The notes: a model not told the origin generated them from the letters alone. A stretch of 5,814 nucleotides of DNA from Actinomycetota bacterium (GCA_013698195.1 JACCVK010000024.1:1-5814); one strand, 5' to 3'. Positions 1 to 5,814 are shown, counted from the first letter of the stretch. Numbers and translations are program-made.

Positions 1-441
1 GGCGAGCGCGCGCGCGAGCGCCACGCGCTGCTGCTCGCCCCCGGAGAGCGTTGCGATCGAGCGGTGCTCAAATCCGGAAAGACCTACGAGGTGCAAGAGG
101 TCGTTCACGCGGCGAGCCGCGTCCCGGGGTGCGTCCCCGCGCATGCGCAGCCCGAACGCGATGTTGCCCTGGACATCCCGGTGGTCGAAGAGCGCGTGAT
201 CCTGGAAGACCATCCCGATCCCGCGGCGATGCGGAGGCACGGTGGCGAGGTCGCGGCCGTCGAGGACGACGCGCCCTCGATCGGGGCGCTGGAGTCCGGC
301 AATCACGCGCAACAGGGTGCTCTTGCCAGAGCCGCTCGGCCCGAGAACGCCGACCACCTCACCCTCGGCGACCTCGAGCGAGACGGTGTCGAGCGCAGTC
401 TTCTCTCCGAAGCGCACGGAGACGTCCTCGACCTCCAGCAT
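1..441 (-). CDS. thiQ: Thiamine ABC transporter ATP-binding protein (ThiQ-type), C-terminus beyond window
   Basis: This is the ATPase subunit that powers import by the neighbouring permease. It acts on the cytoplasmic face of the membrane. The first 147 codons are present; Walker B, the switch histidine and the C-terminus lie beyond the left edge. Visible motifs are Walker A GPSGSGKST (residues 34-42), the Q-loop glutamine in MVFQD (Q80), and the ABC signature LSGGEQQR (132-139) followed by VALARALA. The ATG at 441 overlaps the permease TGA by one nucleotide (TGATG), which suggests translational coupling. The motifs alone only place it among ABC importer ATPases of the spermidine/iron/thiamine type. 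The thiamine assignment rests on position after ThiB- and ThiP-like genes in a riboswitch-controlled operon. Known ThiQ proteins are about 230 residues; total length here cannot be judged. Confidence 0.9.
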   Translation of the reverse strand, partial: MLEVEDVSVRFGEKTALDTVSLEVAEGEVVGVLGPSGSGKSTLLRVIAGLQRPDRGRVVLDGRDLATVPPHRRGIGMVFQDHALFDHRDVQGNIAFGLRMRGDAPRDAARRVNDLLHLVGLSGFEHRSIATLSGGEQQRVALARALA

Positions 442-2084
442 CAGATCCACCCGAGCGGCCGGCGACCGGCGCGCTCGACGACGAGAACGGAGATCGCAGT
501 GACGACCATGAGGATCGTGGCGAGCGCATACGCCTGCGCGAGGTTCAGCTCGCCCGGGCGTCCGAGAAAGCGGAAGATCGCGACCGGGAGCGTGGGGCTA
601 TCCGGGCGAGCGAGGAACACGGTCGCTCCGAACTCGCCGAGAGAGATGGCGAATGCGAATCCGGCTGCGACCGTGAGCGCGCGAGCGCCGATGCGCAGGT
701 CGATCTCACGACGCACTCGCGCTGGGGAGGCTCCGAGCAATGCGGCGGCTTCGCGTTGCCGCGGGTCGATCGCCCGCAGCGTCGGCACGACGATTCGCAC
801 GACGAAGGGAATCGCCACGAGCGCCTGGACGACCGGGACGATCCAAGGCGCCGAACGAAAGTCGAGCCAGCCTTCGTCGAATGCGATTACGAACCCGAAC
901 CCCAGCATCACGGCCGACGCGCCGAGCGGCAGCATCAGCAGGCCGTCGAGCAGCCCCGCGGCGGAACGAGCAGTCTTTTCGCCTCCGCCCTCCGCCACGG
1001 CCAGCGCGGCGAGCCCACCGACCACCACCGCGATCGCGGTCGCGGCGGCTGCGTACACCAGGGAGTTGACAATCGCGTACCACGGCTCTACGAGCAGCGA
1101 GGCCGTCGAGTCCGTCAGCGCCCGATACGCCTCGAAGCTGTGCCCATCGCCGGCGGCGAGCGAGCGCTCCACCACTGCGGCGAGCGGGATGCCGAGCAGA
1201 AGCCCGAGCGAGCCGAGGCTCGTGGCAACCACGGCCTTCTCCTTCTTCGTCCGAGGCGGCCTGAGGACGTCCCGCTCGCGTCTACCTGCGCTACGAGTGG
1301 CCAGTCGTCGCTCCAGCCGAAGCGCGACCGCGACGGTCAACCCCACGGCGAGAAGCTGGACGATCGAGAGCACCGCTGCCGCGTGCAGGTCGAACGCGCG
1401 CACGGCCTGCGAGTAGATCTCCACCTCGAGCGTCGCGTACGCCGGTCCACCGAGGATAAGAACGACACCGAACGACGTGAACGAGAACAGGAAGACGATC
1501 GCGGCCGCCGCCGTCAGCGAGGGCGCGAGCAGTGGAAGCGTCACCTCCCGCAGCCGGCGCGAGGGACCTGCGCCGAGCGTCGCGGCCGCTTCCGAGACGC
1601 GTGGATCGAGGCCTGCCCAGAAGGTCCCCACGATCCGCACCACGACCGCCACGTTGAAAAACACGTGCGCGACGAGGATCGCCCATGGGCCACGCTCGAG
1701 CCGGTCGGGGAGGACGGCGAGCAGGGCAAGCGCGACGACGACGGTCGGCAGCACGAACGGAACGACGAGGAGCGCGCGGGCGACACTCCGCCCTCGGAAC
1801 TCGTAGCGGCCGAGGACATACGACGCAGGGAGTGCCACGACGATCGTGAGAACAGTCGAGAGCGCCGCCTGCCAGGCTGTGAACCAGAGCACGTCGCGTG
1901 TCATGGGGTCGGCGAGCACGTCGAGCGTCGACTGTCCGCCCGACGAGCGCAGCCCCCGCTCCACGATCGCGGCGAGTGGAAAGACAAAGAAGGCCGCGAC
2001 GAACACAAGCGGTAGTCCGTACGCGAGCAGCGACCAGCTTCGCTCGCTCAGCGCAGGACGATGCGAGTCCACTCGTCCACCCAT
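441..2084 (-). CDS. thiP: Thiamine ABC transporter permease (ThiP-type, two fused permease domains)
   Basis: This is the integral membrane channel of the importer, 547 residues, close to the usual ThiP length of about 530-540. It contains two tandem binding-protein-dependent permease domains. Each has an EAA loop that docks the ATPase: EAAATLG at 165-171, followed by LP at 183-184, and EAAALLG at 445-451. About twelve hydrophobic segments are seen, roughly at 19-40, 66-90, 103-125, 136-158, 190-212, 236-256, 286-306, 335-365, 379-401, 412-434, 468-490 and 518-536. Iron(III) permeases (FbpB type) share this two-domain layout; the ThiB-like partner and TPP riboswitch argue for thiamine. The ATG at 2084 lies inside the last 37 nt of thiB. 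A GTG at 2072 (codon 5), preceded by GGTGG, is an alternative start. The stop overlaps the ATPase start by one nucleotide. Confidence 0.92.
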   Translation of the reverse strand: MGGRVDSHRPALSERSWSLLAYGLPLVFVAAFFVFPLAAIVERGLRSSGGQSTLDVLADPMTRDVLWFTAWQAALSTVLTIVVALPASYVLGRYEFRGRSVARALLVVPFVLPTVVVALALLAVLPDRLERGPWAILVAHVFFNVAVVVRIVGTFWAGLDPRVSEAAATLGAGPSRRLREVTLPLLAPSLTAAAAIVFLFSFTSFGVVLILGGPAYATLEVEIYSQAVRAFDLHAAAVLSIVQLLAVGLTVAVALRLERRLATRSAGRRERDVLRPPRTKKEKAVVATSLGSLGLLLGIPLAAVVERSLAAGDGHSFEAYRALTDSTASLLVEPWYAIVNSLVYAAAATAIAVVVGGLAALAVAEGGGEKTARSAAGLLDGLLMLPLGASAVMLGFGFVIAFDEGWLDFRSAPWIVPVVQALVAIPFVVRIVVPTLRAIDPRQREAAALLGASPARVRREIDLRIGARALTVAAGFAFAISLGEFGATVFLARPDSPTLPVAIFRFLGRPGELNLAQAYALATILMVVTAISVLVVERAGRRPLGWI

Positions 2085-3097
2085 CGCTCGCGGTTCGCCT
2101 CGATCATCTCTGGAGGCAGCTCGAGCGGATCTCGCGGCACCACCGCGTGTTTCGAGAACACCTCCGGCAGCACGGCGCTGGCGTTAACCGGGAACACGAA
2201 CATCGAGAGCGGAACGTCCTCCTGAAAGCGCCTCGACAGAAGGAAGTCCACGAGCTCGCGCGCACCGCTCTCGTTCCGCGCGCCGCGGAGGATGCCGGCG
2301 AACTCGATCTGGAGGAAACAGCTCGTCTCGACGACGCCGGTCGGCGCCTCGAGCGGTTGCGGGTCGCCGAAGATCACCTCGGCCGGCGGGCTCGATGCGT
2401 ACGAGACGACGAGCGGGCGGTCGCCCTTCCCCGCGGAGCCGGAGAAGCGGATGTTGTACGCCTCTTCCCATCCGTCCACGACGAGGACGCCGTTCTCGCG
2501 GAGCGCGCGCCAGTAGCGCTCCCAGGCGTCGCCCTCGCCGAAGCGCGCGAGAGTGGCGAGCATGAACGCGAGGCCGGGTGTCGACGTCGCCGGGTTCTCG
2601 ACGACCAGAAGGTTTTCGTAGTCCGGCCGCACGAGTGCCTCCAGCGAGGTCGGGGGGTCGATGTCGCGCTCGGCGAACCACGCCTTGTCGTAGTTCAAGC
2701 ACACCTCTCCATGATCGATCGGCGTCACTCGGTGCTCGGAGTCGAGGAGGTACCGCGGGTCCACCGTCTCGAGGGCGCGAGGCTCGTAGCTCTCGAAGAG
2801 CTCGCCGTCGAGGGCTCGTGAGAGCAGGTTGTTGTCGACTCCGAAAAGGACGTCTCCTTGCGGATTGCCTGCGGTGAGAAGCGCCTTCGTCACTGCCTCA
2901 CCCGCGTCGCCGGACTGGAGGATGCGAAGTGTGAGGCCGCTCTCGCGCTCGAAATCTGACTTCACCTCGTCGGACACGACGAAGGAGTCGTGTGTGACGA
3001 GCACGACTTCGGACGGCGAGCTGCCGCCTCCGCAGCCGGTGCCGGCGAAGGCGAACGCGGCTGCCAGCACCGCGAGCGCTCTCTGGCTCGAGACCAC
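2048..3097 (-). CDS. thiB: Thiamine-binding ABC transporter lipoprotein (ThiB/TbpA-like)
   Basis: This is the extracytoplasmic solute-binding protein, 349 residues, expected to capture thiamine and possibly its phosphates for the permease. The N-terminus is a lipoprotein signal: a hydrophobic stretch about 7-19, then GTGC with Cys22 as the likely lipidated residue. After that comes a Gly/Ser linker. The mature part follows Escherichia coli ThiB (recalled, not aligned by program): THDSF 35-39, GVDNNLL 86-92, STPGL 172-176, GWEEAY 209-214, VSYASSP 231-237, LQIEFAG 262-268, and a C-terminal RERWVDEW (336-343) like E. coli RQAWISEW. Conservation along the whole length makes ThiB a better call than an iron or spermidine binding protein. 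The start is a GTG at 3097 that shares its G with the kinase stop (TAGTG). No strong Shine-Dalgarno is visible, so coupling to the upstream gene is likely. It overlaps thiP by 37 nt. Confidence 0.93.
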   Translation of the reverse strand: MVSSQRALAVLAAAFAFAGTGCGGGSSPSEVVLVTHDSFVVSDEVKSDFERESGLTLRILQSGDAGEAVTKALLTAGNPQGDVLFGVDNNLLSRALDGELFESYEPRALETVDPRYLLDSEHRVTPIDHGEVCLNYDKAWFAERDIDPPTSLEALVRPDYENLLVVENPATSTPGLAFMLATLARFGEGDAWERYWRALRENGVLVVDGWEEAYNIRFSGSAGKGDRPLVVSYASSPPAEVIFGDPQPLEAPTGVVETSCFLQIEFAGILRGARNESGARELVDFLLSRRFQEDVPLSMFVFPVNASAVLPEVFSKHAVVPRDPLELPPEMIEANRERWVDEWTRIVLR

Positions 3098-3750
3098 TAG
3101 GAGTCCGTCTCTCGTCCGGGTTGAATCGCGAGCAGCACGCCGCGCTCCACGCGCACCCGCGCCGTCTCGGCGGTGAACACGTTCGACACGCCTCGGGTCG
3201 AGCCAGTTTCGAGCGTCTCGCCCGAGAGCGGGTACTCGAGCCCTTCCGTCGACACGCCCTCCGCACGCCCGTGGAGCGCGACAAGCGAGACGAGCTCGCC
3301 GGGCTCACCCGCGAGCGTTCGCTCACCGCGAATGACGCAAAGCCGTGCGGCGCCGAACACGCCGTCGACCGCCGCCGCTTCGTACTTCGGCGACGCGAGG
3401 AGGAGAAGAGCGGCGAGCAGATGATCGAGTCGCCCGCCGTCGTCCGCAAGGACGTGAATTCGCGCCGGCCCGAGCTCGAGCGCGACGTCGAGCGCGAGCT
3501 CGAGATCGGTCGCGTTCTTTGCCTCCGGATAGCGCACGACTCGAACTCCGGTCGAGACCGCGGCGTCGAGGGCTGCTTGCGACGCCGAGTCGAAGTCTCC
3601 GACGGCCACGTTCGGCTCGAGCCCGAGCGTGCGCGCATTCTCGAGCCCGCCGTCCGCGGCAATGACCGGGGCACCGCTCGGAAGGCCGCGCACCAGCTCG
3701 CGCGGAGGAGGCTCTCCGCCGGCGACCACGATCACGATCTCGTCCGTCAT
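3097..3750 (-). CDS. thiN: Thiamine pyrophosphokinase
   Basis: This enzyme transfers a pyrophosphate group from ATP to thiamine, giving AMP and the cofactor TPP in the cytoplasm. It has 217 residues, normal for bacterial TPKs. The catalytic domain shows AADGG (31-35), the metal-binding GDFDS (51-55), KNATD (78-82) and GGRLDH (105-110). The C-terminal thiamine-binding domain carries GLEYPL (170-175) and GSTRGVSN (183-190). In many bacterial TPKs the third motif reads K-D-x-T-D, so Asn79 is unusual; the second aspartate, D82, is kept. The ATG at 3750 is set by GGAGG at 3757-3761, six nucleotides upstream, which lies inside the TPP riboswitch. It is the first gene of the operon, so its product TPP controls its own expression. 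The TAG stop overlaps the thiB GTG by one base. Confidence 0.95.
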   Translation of the reverse strand: MTDEIVIVVAGGEPPPRELVRGLPSGAPVIAADGGLENARTLGLEPNVAVGDFDSASQAALDAAVSTGVRVVRYPEAKNATDLELALDVALELGPARIHVLADDGGRLDHLLAALLLLASPKYEAAAVDGVFGAARLCVIRGERTLAGEPGELVSLVALHGRAEGVSTEGLEYPLSGETLETGSTRGVSNVFTAETARVRVERGVLLAIQPGRETDS

Positions 3751-3752
3751 GC

Positions 3753-3840
3753 GCTGCCTCCGCTGGTATTACCCAGATCAGGTTCGCGGGTCGGCGGCGC
3801 GCGTCGTCCGCCCTCTCAGCCCGGTTGCCCCGAGCTCCCC
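3753..3840 (-). promoter_or_regulatory. TPP riboswitch (THI box)
   Basis: The leader of the thiamine operon matches the TPP aptamer. Conserved blocks on the minus strand are CTGAGAGGG (3811-3819), which recognises the pyrimidine part of TPP, and ACCTGATCTGGGTAATACCA (3764-3783), the P4/P5 arm that binds the pyrophosphate. Stems that can be drawn are P5 CTGG/CCAG (3773-3776 with 3763-3766), P4 CCU/AGG (3780-3782 with 3757-3759), P2 CGGG/CCCG (3829-3832 with 3787-3790), and an optional P3a GGCGG/CCGCC (3808-3812 with 3793-3797). P1 is short, GCT/AGC (3833-3835 with 3753-3755). No terminator hairpin with a U-tract lies between aptamer and ATG, so control is most likely translational. It sits about 9 nt downstream of the predicted transcription start. 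Confidence 0.96.
3757..3761 (-). promoter_or_regulatory. Shine-Dalgarno of thiN, embedded in the TPP riboswitch
   Basis: GGAGG on the minus strand, six nucleotides before the ATG at 3750. It directly follows the CCAGC of the THI box, and its last three bases (AGG) pair with CCU at 3780-3782 in helix P4 of the aptamer. TPP binding should therefore hide the ribosome binding site without a separate expression platform. The control mode is inference; the sequence and pairing are seen directly. Confidence 0.85.
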
Positions 3841-3855
3841 TTACGCTGCGGCTTT

Positions 3856-3884
3856 ATCGTAACGACTGACGCATTCGTTGCCGA
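3856..3884 (-). promoter_or_regulatory. Predicted sigma70-type promoter of the thiamine operon
   Basis: On the minus strand, TCGGCA at 3879-3884 (4 of 6 matches to TTGACA) is separated by exactly 17 nt from TACGAT at 3856-3861 (4 of 6 matches to TATAAT). Transcription would begin near G at 3849, just ahead of the TPP aptamer. The promoter lies entirely within the 5' coding sequence of the divergent glycosylase gene. It is a pattern match only; its position before the riboswitch is the main support. Confidence 0.6.
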
Positions 3885-4401
3885 GCTCGCGTCCGCACGG
3901 ATCGGAAGGACGTTCAACCAGTACCGCCACGCTCGGCTGCGCCGAGAGCGGTTGGCCGCCTATCTCGAGGCACGGGCTCGCAGCGATGTCCTGCTCGTCG
4001 GCGAGGCGCCCGGCTATCGAGGAGCGCGGATCTCGGGAATCCCGTTCATGTCTGAGCGGCAGGTCACCGGCGTCGGGCCTGCCGAGGCGACAGCCACCAT
4101 CGTGCGCCGGGTCCTCCACGAGCTCGGGCTCGAGGAGCGGGTGCTCTGCTGGAACGTCGTGCCCACGCATCCCGGAACGCGGACCTCGAACCGGCGCCCG
4201 TCTGCGGCCGAGATCGAAGCCGGGGCGCCGTTCCTCGAAGTGCTCGCGCGCGGACGGCGAACGATCGCGGTCGGCCGGCTTGCGGAAGCACGGCTCGGAG
4301 CTCCTGCAGTACGTCATCCCGCCCGCGGCGGCGCCGAGGCATTCCGGAACGGCCTGATTGAATGGCTCGGTGGTCGCAACAGCAGCGCAGATCCGGCGTA
4401 A
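3856..4401 (+). CDS. Uracil-DNA glycosylase superfamily protein
   Basis: This is a probable base-excision repair enzyme that removes uracil or a related damaged base from DNA. It has about 181 residues if read from 3856. Motif 1 is GEAPGYRGARISGIPF (49-64), as in the family 4/5-like glycosylases. WNVVPTHPG (99-107) carries the conserved Asn and HP, and RHPARGG (153-159) is the C-terminal HP motif, usually HPS. I cannot assign the subfamily; the RQYRGR-type insert known from UdgX is not seen. The start is unclear. Family-like sequence (DAFVAELASARIGRTFNQY) begins at 3868, but no in-frame ATG, GTG or TTG lies just before it. Candidates are ATC at 3856, ACG at 3862, or TTG at 3952, which would drop the first 32 residues. 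No Shine-Dalgarno or own promoter is evident. The 3' end overlaps the transporter gene. Confidence 0.82.
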   Translation: MVTTDAFVAELASARIGRTFNQYRHARLRRERLAAYLEARARSDVLLVGEAPGYRGARISGIPFMSERQVTGVGPAEATATIVRRVLHELGLEERVLCWNVVPTHPGTRTSNRRPSAAEIEAGAPFLEVLARGRRTIAVGRLAEARLGAPAVRHPARGGAEAFRNGLIEWLGGRNSSADPA

Positions 4402-5611
4402 CACGGTCCTCCTCGGGCTCTGTTTGCTCGTCCTTTCAGGAGTCCTGCAGCTCGCTGTAGCGGTCGCGACGATCACGCTCGTCCTCGTCACCGGGATCGA
4501 GTCGATCCTCGGGCTCGGACCCGCCATATTCCTCGTCGCCGGGGCGCTCGCCGCGCTCCCCGCTGGAAGGCTGATGGATCGCATCGGTCGCGTTCCCGTC
4601 ATTGCCGGCGCGTTCTCGATCGGCGCTCTCGGCTGCTGCTTGACCGCGCTCGGGTGCGCTACCTCGAGCTCACTCCTTGTGGTCCTGGGCTTCATCGGAG
4701 TCGGCGCCATGAACGGAGGAGTGCTCCTCGCCCGCACCGCTGCTGCGGACATGGTTGCGCCCGAGCGCAGGGCACGCGCGATCTCCTACGTGCTTTTCGG
4801 AGCATTGTTCGGCGCCGCACTCGGTCCGCTCGTCTTCCGTCCGCTCTTTGCCGGCAAGGACCTCGAGCTCGACACGCTCGTCGTGCCCTGGTTCGCCGCT
4901 GCCGGGATCGCAGTCGTGGGGGTCGGGATCGCGCTCTGCATCCGGCCGGATCCGCGGACGATCGCACTCCAACTTGCCGCGGCCGGCGGCCTCGGGAGCG
5001 CGCCGCAAGGAGCACCGGCTGCTCCGCTCCGCGAGATCCTCGGCCGGCCGGGGGTGCCGACCGCGATCGTTGGCGCCTTCGCCAGCTTCGCGGTCATGGT
5101 CGGGGTGATGAACCTCACCGGCTACATCGTCGTCGGCCACAACCACGAGCAGGCGGACGTCTTCACCGTGATCAGTCTGCACATCGTGGGCATGTACGCC
5201 CTCGTGCTGGTGATCGGGCAGTTCATCGACCGAGTCGGCCGTCGTCAGGCGCTGGTCGGCGGGCTCGCGATCATGGCTGTCTCGACCGTAATCCTCGCCT
5301 GGGCGGAGTCGATTGCGGGAACCTCGCTCTCGCTCTTCCTGCTCGGCCTCGGGTGGAACGTGTCCTACGTCGCCGCGACGGCAGAGCTTGTCACACATGC
5401 GACGCCGGTCGAGCGTGGGCGGCTGGTGGGCGCCACGGATCTCGTCGCCGGGTTGCTCGGCGCCACGCTTGCACTCCTCGGCGGCGCCGCGTACACGGAG
5501 TGGGGCGTGGCTGCCGTGGCCATCGGCGCGACGGCCGCGGTCGTCGCGCCGGCGCTCGTGATTCTTCTCGCACGGAGGCCGGCCGCCCCCGCGTTCGAGG
5601 GTGCTCGCTAA
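4358..5611 (+). CDS. Major facilitator superfamily transporter
   Basis: This is a secondary transporter of the cytoplasmic membrane, 417 residues, normal for a 12-helix MFS protein. The MFS motif A between helices 2 and 3 is GRLMDRIGR (70-78), and its repeat in the second half is GQFIDRVGRR (287-296). A central cytoplasmic loop (about 197-230) separates two six-helix halves. The conserved stretch NVSYVAATAEL (334-344) and the following VERGRLVGATDL (351-362) recall drug/metabolite efflux members, but no substrate can be named. TTG at 4358 has a weak GGAA eight nucleotides upstream; GTG at 4370 is an alternative start with no clear ribosome site. The gene overlaps the glycosylase by 44 or 32 nt, so coupled translation and one transcript are likely. 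A functional link to DNA repair is not implied. Confidence 0.88.
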   Translation: MNGSVVATAAQIRRNTVLLGLCLLVLSGVLQLAVAVATITLVLVTGIESILGLGPAIFLVAGALAALPAGRLMDRIGRVPVIAGAFSIGALGCCLTALGCATSSSLLVVLGFIGVGAMNGGVLLARTAAADMVAPERRARAISYVLFGALFGAALGPLVFRPLFAGKDLELDTLVVPWFAAAGIAVVGVGIALCIRPDPRTIALQLAAAGGLGSAPQGAPAAPLREILGRPGVPTAIVGAFASFAVMVGVMNLTGYIVVGHNHEQADVFTVISLHIVGMYALVLVIGQFIDRVGRRQALVGGLAIMAVSTVILAWAESIAGTSLSLFLLGLGWNVSYVAATAELVTHATPVERGRLVGATDLVAGLLGATLALLGGAAYTEWGVAAVAIGATAAVVAPALVILLARRPAAPAFEGAR

Positions 5612-5634
5612 GGCTCCCGCAAGCGCGTTTGCGC

Positions 5635-5640
5635 TACAAT
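5635..5640 (+). promoter_or_regulatory. Predicted -10 element of rplM
   Basis: TACAAT matches TATAAT at five of six positions and lies 37 nt before the rplM ATG, in the only sizeable plus-strand gap of the window. No good -35 box is found: the hexamer at 17-nt spacing is GGCTCC. Just upstream, CGCAA/TTGCG (5618-5622 with 5629-5633) forms a short inverted repeat. Transcription would start near 5647. Read-through from the upstream transporter gene is also possible, since no terminator separates them. Confidence 0.45.
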
Positions 5641-5646
5641 CCGCCG

Positions 5647-5661
5647 CCGGCGAGCCGCCGG
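5647..5661 (+). other. Small GC hairpin in the rplM 5' leader
   Basis: CCGGCG (5647-5652) and CGCCGG (5656-5661) form a perfect 6-bp stem with the 3-nt loop AGC. If the TACAAT box is the -10, the hairpin would be at the very 5' end of the rplM mRNA. It is followed by a pyrimidine-rich stretch (TCGCCTCTCTTTC) and then the start codon, not by a U-tract. It might protect the mRNA end or take part in ribosomal-protein feedback; both are inference. In such GC-rich DNA a stem of this size can occur by chance. Confidence 0.4.
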
Positions 5662-5677
5662 TTCGCCTCTCTTTCAG

Positions 5678-5814
5678 ATGAAGACGTATACGGCCAAGCC
5701 GGGTGAGATCGAGCGCCAATGGGTCCTCGTCGATGCCGAGGGACAGACGCTCGGTCGGCTCGCGACCCGTATCGCGGACACGCTTCGCGGCAAGGGCAAG
5801 CCGCAGTACACACC
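5678..5814 (+). CDS. rplM: 50S ribosomal protein L13, N-terminal part
   Basis: L13 is an assembly protein of the large ribosomal subunit. The first 45 codons are present; the usual length is about 145, so roughly two thirds lies beyond the right edge. Recognisable N-terminal sequence: MKTYTAKPGEIERQW, then VLVDAEGQTLGRLATRIADT and LRGKGKPQYT, matching the L13 pattern W-x-x-x-D-A-x-G-x-x-L-G-R-L-A. The ATG at 5678 is the only start in frame. No Shine-Dalgarno lies ahead of it; the preceding bases are CTCTCTTTCAG, a pyrimidine-rich leader of about 31 nt from the predicted transcription start. By general gene order rpsI (S9) would be expected next, but it is outside the window. The transporter stop is 66 nt upstream. 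Confidence 0.97.
   Translation, partial: MKTYTAKPGEIERQWVLVDAEGQTLGRLATRIADTLRGKGKPQYT

Noticed and set aside
51..2015. 654-codon plus-strand open frame opposite the thiP and thiQ genes, with a 450-codon frame overlapping it at 64-1416
   Set aside because: Composition is Arg/Asp/Glu/His-rich low-complexity sequence without domains, typical of antisense frames in GC-rich DNA. The minus strand carries clear ABC transporter motifs.
3121..3855. Upstream extension of the glycosylase frame, open back to TTG at 3121
   Set aside because: It runs antisense through the kinase gene and the riboswitch and encodes no recognisable sequence; homology begins only near 3868.
3842..3860. Plus-strand -10-like strings (TACGCT at 3842, TATCGT at 3855) as a glycosylase promoter
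   Set aside because: No -35-like hexamer occurs at 16-18 nt spacing, and TATCGT would lie at the start codon itself.
3841..4752. 303-codon minus-strand open frame opposite the glycosylase and transporter
   Set aside because: Ser/Arg/Pro-rich with no motifs; the plus strand has glycosylase motifs and MFS helices.
5618..5661. Two short inverted repeats after the MFS gene as a possible intrinsic terminator
   Set aside because: Neither stem is followed by a T-tract, and the second lies downstream of the likely rplM -10 box.
4670..5719. 349-codon minus-strand open frame opposite the MFS gene and the start of rplM
   Set aside because: Highly charged, no domain, and incompatible with the L13 start and intergenic region on the plus strand.

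Overview
The window is high-GC bacterial DNA, densely packed, with overlapping genes and almost no non-coding sequence. The L13 N-terminus and overall composition point to a high-GC actinobacterium, possibly of the Thermoleophilia (Gaiella/Solirubrobacter type). This lineage call is inference from remembered resemblance and was not searched.

Left two thirds (1-3884, minus strand): one thiamine uptake and activation operon. Reading from 3884 downward it has a sigma70-type promoter (-35 TCGGCA, 17-nt spacer, -10 TACGAT), then a TPP riboswitch (THI box) whose 3' end contains the Shine-Dalgarno sequence. Next come thiamine pyrophosphokinase, a ThiB-type binding lipoprotein, a two-domain ThiP-type permease, and a ThiQ-type ATPase that runs off the left edge. 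Every gene junction overlaps (1, 37 and 1 nt), so the genes are probably translationally coupled. Together they bind thiamine or its phosphates outside the cell, import them, and pyrophosphorylate thiamine to TPP. TPP then shuts the operon down through the riboswitch.

Right third (about 3856-5814, plus strand): a uracil-DNA glycosylase-family gene diverges from the thiamine operon, and its first codons lie on the operon's promoter. It has no ATG, GTG or TTG at the position where homology begins. It overlaps a 12-helix major facilitator transporter of unknown substrate. After a 66-nt gap with a TACAAT -10 element and a small 5'-UTR hairpin, the gene for ribosomal protein L13 (rplM) starts and runs off the right edge.

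No tRNA, rRNA, CRISPR array, insertion sequence or phage element is visible. The gene content is mostly ordinary. The points worth a second look are the compressed divergent control region at 3750-3890, the missing canonical start of the glycosylase, and the Shine-Dalgarno-less rplM leader. I found no convincing evidence for an undescribed system.
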